From Treponema sp. (GTDB taxonomy: Bacteria > Spirochaetota > Spirochaetia > Treponematales > Breznakiellaceae), in assembly GCA_031272575.1 (NCBI GenBank), contig JAISTO010000215.1, positions 1-8,179 of the forward strand: DNA of 8,179 bases. The letters are read 5' to 3'. Shown here piece after piece: positions 6,678 to 8,179 of this stretch (position 1 is its first letter; every line of letters starts with the position of its first letter). The translations under genes were made by a program, and so were the position numbers. The notes beneath the pieces were generated by a model that was not told where the DNA came from, made no database searches, and was given only the letters and a program-made list of their open reading frames with translations.

Positions 6678-6706
6678 ACGATAGCACAAAAACGAAAAAG
6701 TGTCAA
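6678..6706 (-). promoter_or_regulatory. Sigma-70-type promoter of the scpA operon
   Basis: On the minus strand a perfect -35 box TTGACA (6706..6701) is followed by a 17-base T-rich spacer and the -10 box TATCGT (6683..6678), which matches TATAAT at four of six positions. Transcription would be expected to begin about 6-9 bases later, at 6672-6669, exactly where GTG-ATG of scpA begins. All the genes downstream as far as the left edge are closely packed, so this is the probable main promoter of the operon. Confidence 0.7.
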
Positions 6707-6730
6707 GGGGGCGCGGTATGCGGCTTGACA
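6701..6730. repeat. Inverted repeat TGTCAAG-N16-CTTGACA between divergent genes
   Basis: The arms TGTCAAG (6701-6707) and CTTGACA (6724-6730) are perfect inverted copies around a G+C-rich 16-base centre. The left arm contains the -35 box of the scpA promoter. The right arm reads as a plus-strand TTGACA but has no -10 box at a suitable distance. A third copy, TGTCAA, lies at 6785-6790. The arrangement could be an operator or two opposed -35 elements. Confidence 0.55.
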
Positions 6731-6746
6731 CAAGCCCGGGTGGGGC

Positions 6747-6775
6747 AAAAAAAACTGAAAAATATGCGAAAAAAA
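6747..6775. other. Phased A-tracts in the divergent intergenic region
   Basis: Three runs of A lie at 6747-6754, 6758-6762 and 6769-6775. Their centres are about 10 and 12 bases apart, close to one helical turn, and the next A-run (6792-6795) is about two turns further on. Such phasing usually gives intrinsically bent DNA. The surrounding sequence is G+C-rich, so the tract stands out. Confidence 0.5.
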
Positions 6776-6790
6776 GCGTGAATCTGTCAA

Positions 6791-6796
6791 TAAAAT
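6791..6796 (+). promoter_or_regulatory. Weak candidate -10 box for the lipoprotein nuclease gene
   Basis: TAAAAT at 6791-6796 matches the -10 consensus at five of six positions. It would place the transcription start near 6803, leaving the Shine-Dalgarno at 6820 in the message. No convincing -35 box lies 16-18 bases upstream, where the sequence is an A-run, so the call is weak. A second possibility, TATATA at 6811-6816, would start transcription past the Shine-Dalgarno. Confidence 0.25.
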
Positions 6797-6819
6797 ACAC
6801 GCGGATTCCGTATATACGC

Positions 6820-6824
6820 GGAGG
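6820..6824 (+). promoter_or_regulatory. Shine-Dalgarno of the lipoprotein nuclease gene
   Basis: GGAGG is followed by the 8-base A-rich spacer AAAAAACA and then ATG at 6833. It is one of the clearest ribosome-binding sites in the window and fixes the start of the signal peptide. Confidence 0.85.
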
Positions 6825-6832
6825 AAAAAACA

Positions 6833-7924
6833 ATGAAAAAACTGTTTTTCTTTTGCAGCGCGGCGCTGCTGTGGGGGTGCAAAATACTCCCCGAAAACGC
6901 CGCAAGCCTTTCCGTTTCGGAAAGTGCGGATGTTTTCAGCGCCGCGGTGTGGAACCTGCAGGCGCTCTTTGACGGCGAGGAGTCAGGCGGCGAGTACGAC
7001 GAGTACCTCGCAAGCGCGGGCTGGACCGCCGAAAAGTTCAAGGCCAGGGTGAACGCGATCTCCGATGCCCTGCTCAGCCTGAACGCCGCGCCCCCCGACC
7101 TCATCGGGCTCGTCGAGGTGGAAAACCCCGGGGTGCTCGAGGCGCTCGCGAAGAACAGCCTGGCCAAATACGGCTACAAGTGGACCGGCTTCGCGGGCAT
7201 GCCGGGCTCGTCGCTGGGGCTCGGGGTACTGAGCAGACGGCCTCTCAAGGAGATGAAAGTACACTCGCTCACCTCGGGCACGGCAACGATTCCGCGGCCC
7301 GTGCTCGAGGTGCGGGTCGAGGCCGGCGAAAAGCCGCTCGTGTTTTTCATCTGCCACTGGAAGTCGAAACTGGGGGGGGACGACGCCACCGAGGCGCTCC
7401 GCAGAGCCGCCGCGAAGGTGCTGGCGCGGCGCATAGGGGAACTCGCGGCGGAGGACCCGGCGCTCCCGGTCATCGTTATGGGGGACCTGAACGAAAACCA
7501 TGACGAGTTTTACCGCCGTGGTTCCGCCGTCGTGACCGCGCTGCTCCCGGATGAGCCGGAGGCCGCGGCAATTGCCGCAGCGGCCTCCGCCGGGGGAGCC
7601 GGCAGCGCGGGAGACTATCTCGTCATAAGCGGCAGGCGGCAGACGCGCGCGGCGTACTTCGACGCCCCCGCCCTCTACTCGCCGTGGTGGGATGGGGAAC
7701 TGACGCGGGGCTCGTACTTTTACAGCGGCAACTGGGAGACGATCGATCACCTGCTGCTGAACGCCGCGCTCTTCGACGGCGCGGACTGGGAGTTCGCGTC
7801 CTGCGCGGCAGGCGCCGACGCGCCCTTCACCGGCCAGAACGGACGCCCCGCGGCATACAACCCCCGCTCCGGCCTGGGCCTGAGCGATCACCTGCCCCTC
7901 AATCTGCTGCTGAAGCGGGAGTGA
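6833..7924 (+). CDS. Probable lipoprotein of the endonuclease/exonuclease/phosphatase (EEP) superfamily
   Basis: This 363-residue protein begins with MKKLFFFCSAALLWGC. The short basic start, hydrophobic stretch and Cys16 look like a lipoprotein signal. Trp at -2 is unusual for the standard lipobox but is compatible with the relaxed spirochaetal version. The catalytic motifs of the DNase I-like metal-dependent phosphodiesterase fold appear in order: WNLQALFD with Asn41, GLVEVEN with Glu95, ICHWKSK with His175, MGDLNEN with Asp218 and Asn220, ETIDHLLLN with Asp305 and His306, and LSDHLPL with Asp352 and His353. All the expected metal and acid/base residues are present, so the enzyme should be active. 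The EVEN and HWKS forms resemble secreted bacterial EEP proteins. The substrate (DNA, a phospholipid head group or a sugar phosphate) cannot be decided. Residues 244-259 are an Ala/Gly-rich insert between core strands. The ATG at 6833 has GGAGG 8 nt upstream (6820-6824). The gene stands alone, divergent from scpA. Confidence 0.88.
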   Translation: MKKLFFFCSAALLWGCKILPENAASLSVSESADVFSAAVWNLQALFDGEESGGEYDEYLASAGWTAEKFKARVNAISDALLSLNAAPPDLIGLVEVENPGVLEALAKNSLAKYGYKWTGFAGMPGSSLGLGVLSRRPLKEMKVHSLTSGTATIPRPVLEVRVEAGEKPLVFFICHWKSKLGGDDATEALRRAAAKVLARRIGELAAEDPALPVIVMGDLNENHDEFYRRGSAVVTALLPDEPEAAAIAAAASAGGAGSAGDYLVISGRRQTRAAYFDAPALYSPWWDGELTRGSYFYSGNWETIDHLLLNAALFDGADWEFASCAAGADAPFTGQNGRPAAYNPRSGLGLSDHLPLNLLLKRE

Positions 7925-7940
7925 GCGGCGCAAAGCGCTC

Positions 7941-8043
7941 CGTCATTCCGCGGTGTCCCCCCCTCGTCATTCCGCGGCTCGCCCTGCAAACGTCATTCCG
8001 CGGCTTGTCCTGCAAACGTCATTCCGCGGCTTGACCGCGGAAT
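7941..8043. repeat. Array of four CGTCATTCCGCGG repeats
   Basis: The 13-mer CGTCATTCCGCGG occurs identically at 7941-7953, 7965-7977, 7991-8003 and 8017-8029, with starts 24, 26 and 26 bases apart. The second and third copies share a 26-base unit that ends in CTGCAAA and differ at only two bases. The fourth copy instead continues into CTTGACCGCGGAATC and closes a hairpin. The array follows the nuclease gene by 16 bases and encodes nothing. It looks like a dispersed intergenic palindromic element whose left arm has been multiplied. Confidence 0.75.
8021..8043. repeat. Perfect 9-bp stem hairpin, with a second small hairpin after it
   Basis: ATTCCGCGG (8021-8029) pairs perfectly with CCGCGGAAT (8035-8043) across the loop CTTGA. 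Directly after it TGCCCC (8045-8050) can pair with GGGGCA (8055-8060) across a 4-base loop. No T-run follows on either strand, so this is unlikely to be a classical intrinsic terminator, although it could protect the 3' end of the nuclease mRNA. Confidence 0.65.
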
Positions 8044-8108
8044 CTGCCCCCCACGGGGCAAGACTCCGCGCTCAAGGCCTAAACTTGTCCCATAACTTAG
8101 ATTAAGAA

Positions 8109-8158
8109 TTTATCCACAGATTTACACAGATTTACACAGATAATCACCGATTTTCACC
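8109..8158. repeat. 10-bp-period A+T-rich repeat with a DnaA-box-like first unit
   Basis: Five successive 10-base units run TTTATCCACA, GATTTACACA, GATTTACACA, GATAATCACC and GATTTTCACC. The second and third are identical. TTATCCACA at 8110-8118 is the consensus DnaA box. The period is about one helical turn, so the CAC cores all face the same side of the DNA. The block lies in a sharp A+T-rich shift starting near 8075 and reaching the right edge; no open reading frame is supported there. Confidence 0.7.
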
Positions 8159-8179
8159 AAATTAAAGACACGATTAGTA

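Noticed and set aside
6670..6687. Upstream GTG start of scpA at 6687
   Set aside because: It lies upstream of the -10 box, has no Shine-Dalgarno and would add six residues that are not typical of ScpA.
6725..6753. Plus-strand TTGACA at 6725-6730 as the -35 box of the EEP gene
   Set aside because: At 16-18 bases downstream there is only an A-run and no acceptable -10 hexamer, so I treat it as part of the inverted repeat.
6983..7933. A 316-codon minus-strand frame opposite the EEP gene
   Set aside because: The opposite strand has a signal peptide, a good Shine-Dalgarno and all catalytic motifs. This frame has none of these and is low-complexity.
7923..7940. GAGCG...CGCTC hairpin overlapping the EEP stop codon as a terminator
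   Set aside because: The stem is only 5 bp with an 8-base loop and no T-run follows. The later hairpins at 8021-8060 also lack a T-run.
7941..8043. The repeat array as a CRISPR
   Set aside because: Repeats of 13 bases with 11-13-base, mostly identical spacers do not fit a CRISPR, and no cas gene is present.
8101..8179. Chromosomal origin of replication
   Set aside because: Only one perfect DnaA box is present and no dnaA, dnaN or other origin-linked gene is in the window. The other units diverge from the DnaA consensus.

Overview
The window is G+C-rich chromosomal DNA, except for two A+T-rich non-coding stretches at about 6680-6830 and 8075-8179. It most likely comes from a spirochaete of the Treponema group. 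The main reasons are a single reading frame that joins cytidylate kinase to ribosomal protein S1, an arrangement I recall from treponemes, and a lipoprotein with a relaxed lipobox of the kind spirochaetes tolerate. This is a judgement from gene content and was not tested by any search.

The minus strand from about 6706 down to 1 reads as one tightly packed operon. Its order is scpA, scpB, an RsuA/RluB-family pseudouridine synthase, the cmk-rpsA fusion, a GAF-AAA+-Fis activator of sigma-54 type, and the start of a membrane-anchored protein that runs off the left edge. Neighbouring genes overlap by 14, 17, 17 and 4 bases, and the only gap is 11 bases, between cmk-rpsA and the activator. ScpA and ScpB act with SMC in chromosome segregation. 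The pseudouridine synthase modifies rRNA, Cmk supplies CDP/dCDP, and S1 recruits mRNA to the ribosome. The operon therefore couples chromosome maintenance, nucleotide supply and translation, with a signal-responsive regulator and an envelope protein at its distal end.

A strong sigma-70-like promoter (TTGACA, 17 bases, TATCGT) lies so close to the scpA start that the mRNA may be leaderless. A second promoter-like sequence (TTGACC, 17 bases, TATAGT) lies inside the cmk coding region. A good Shine-Dalgarno sequence with an ATG sits exactly at the Cmk/S1 junction. Together these suggest that free S1 is made in addition to the fusion protein.

On the plus strand, divergent from scpA, 6833-7924 encodes a probable lipoprotein of the endonuclease/exonuclease/phosphatase superfamily. 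The 163-base divergent intergenic region holds an inverted TGTCAAG/CTTGACA repeat, a third TGTCAA copy and several A-tracts.

The right end (7925-8179) has no gene that I can support. It holds four copies of a 13-base repeat, the last forming a perfect 9-bp hairpin, followed by an A+T-rich block of five 10-base units that begins with a consensus DnaA box. Two 18-base-period in-frame repeats, in the left-edge membrane protein and in the S1 tail, encode acidic Ala-rich low-complexity segments.
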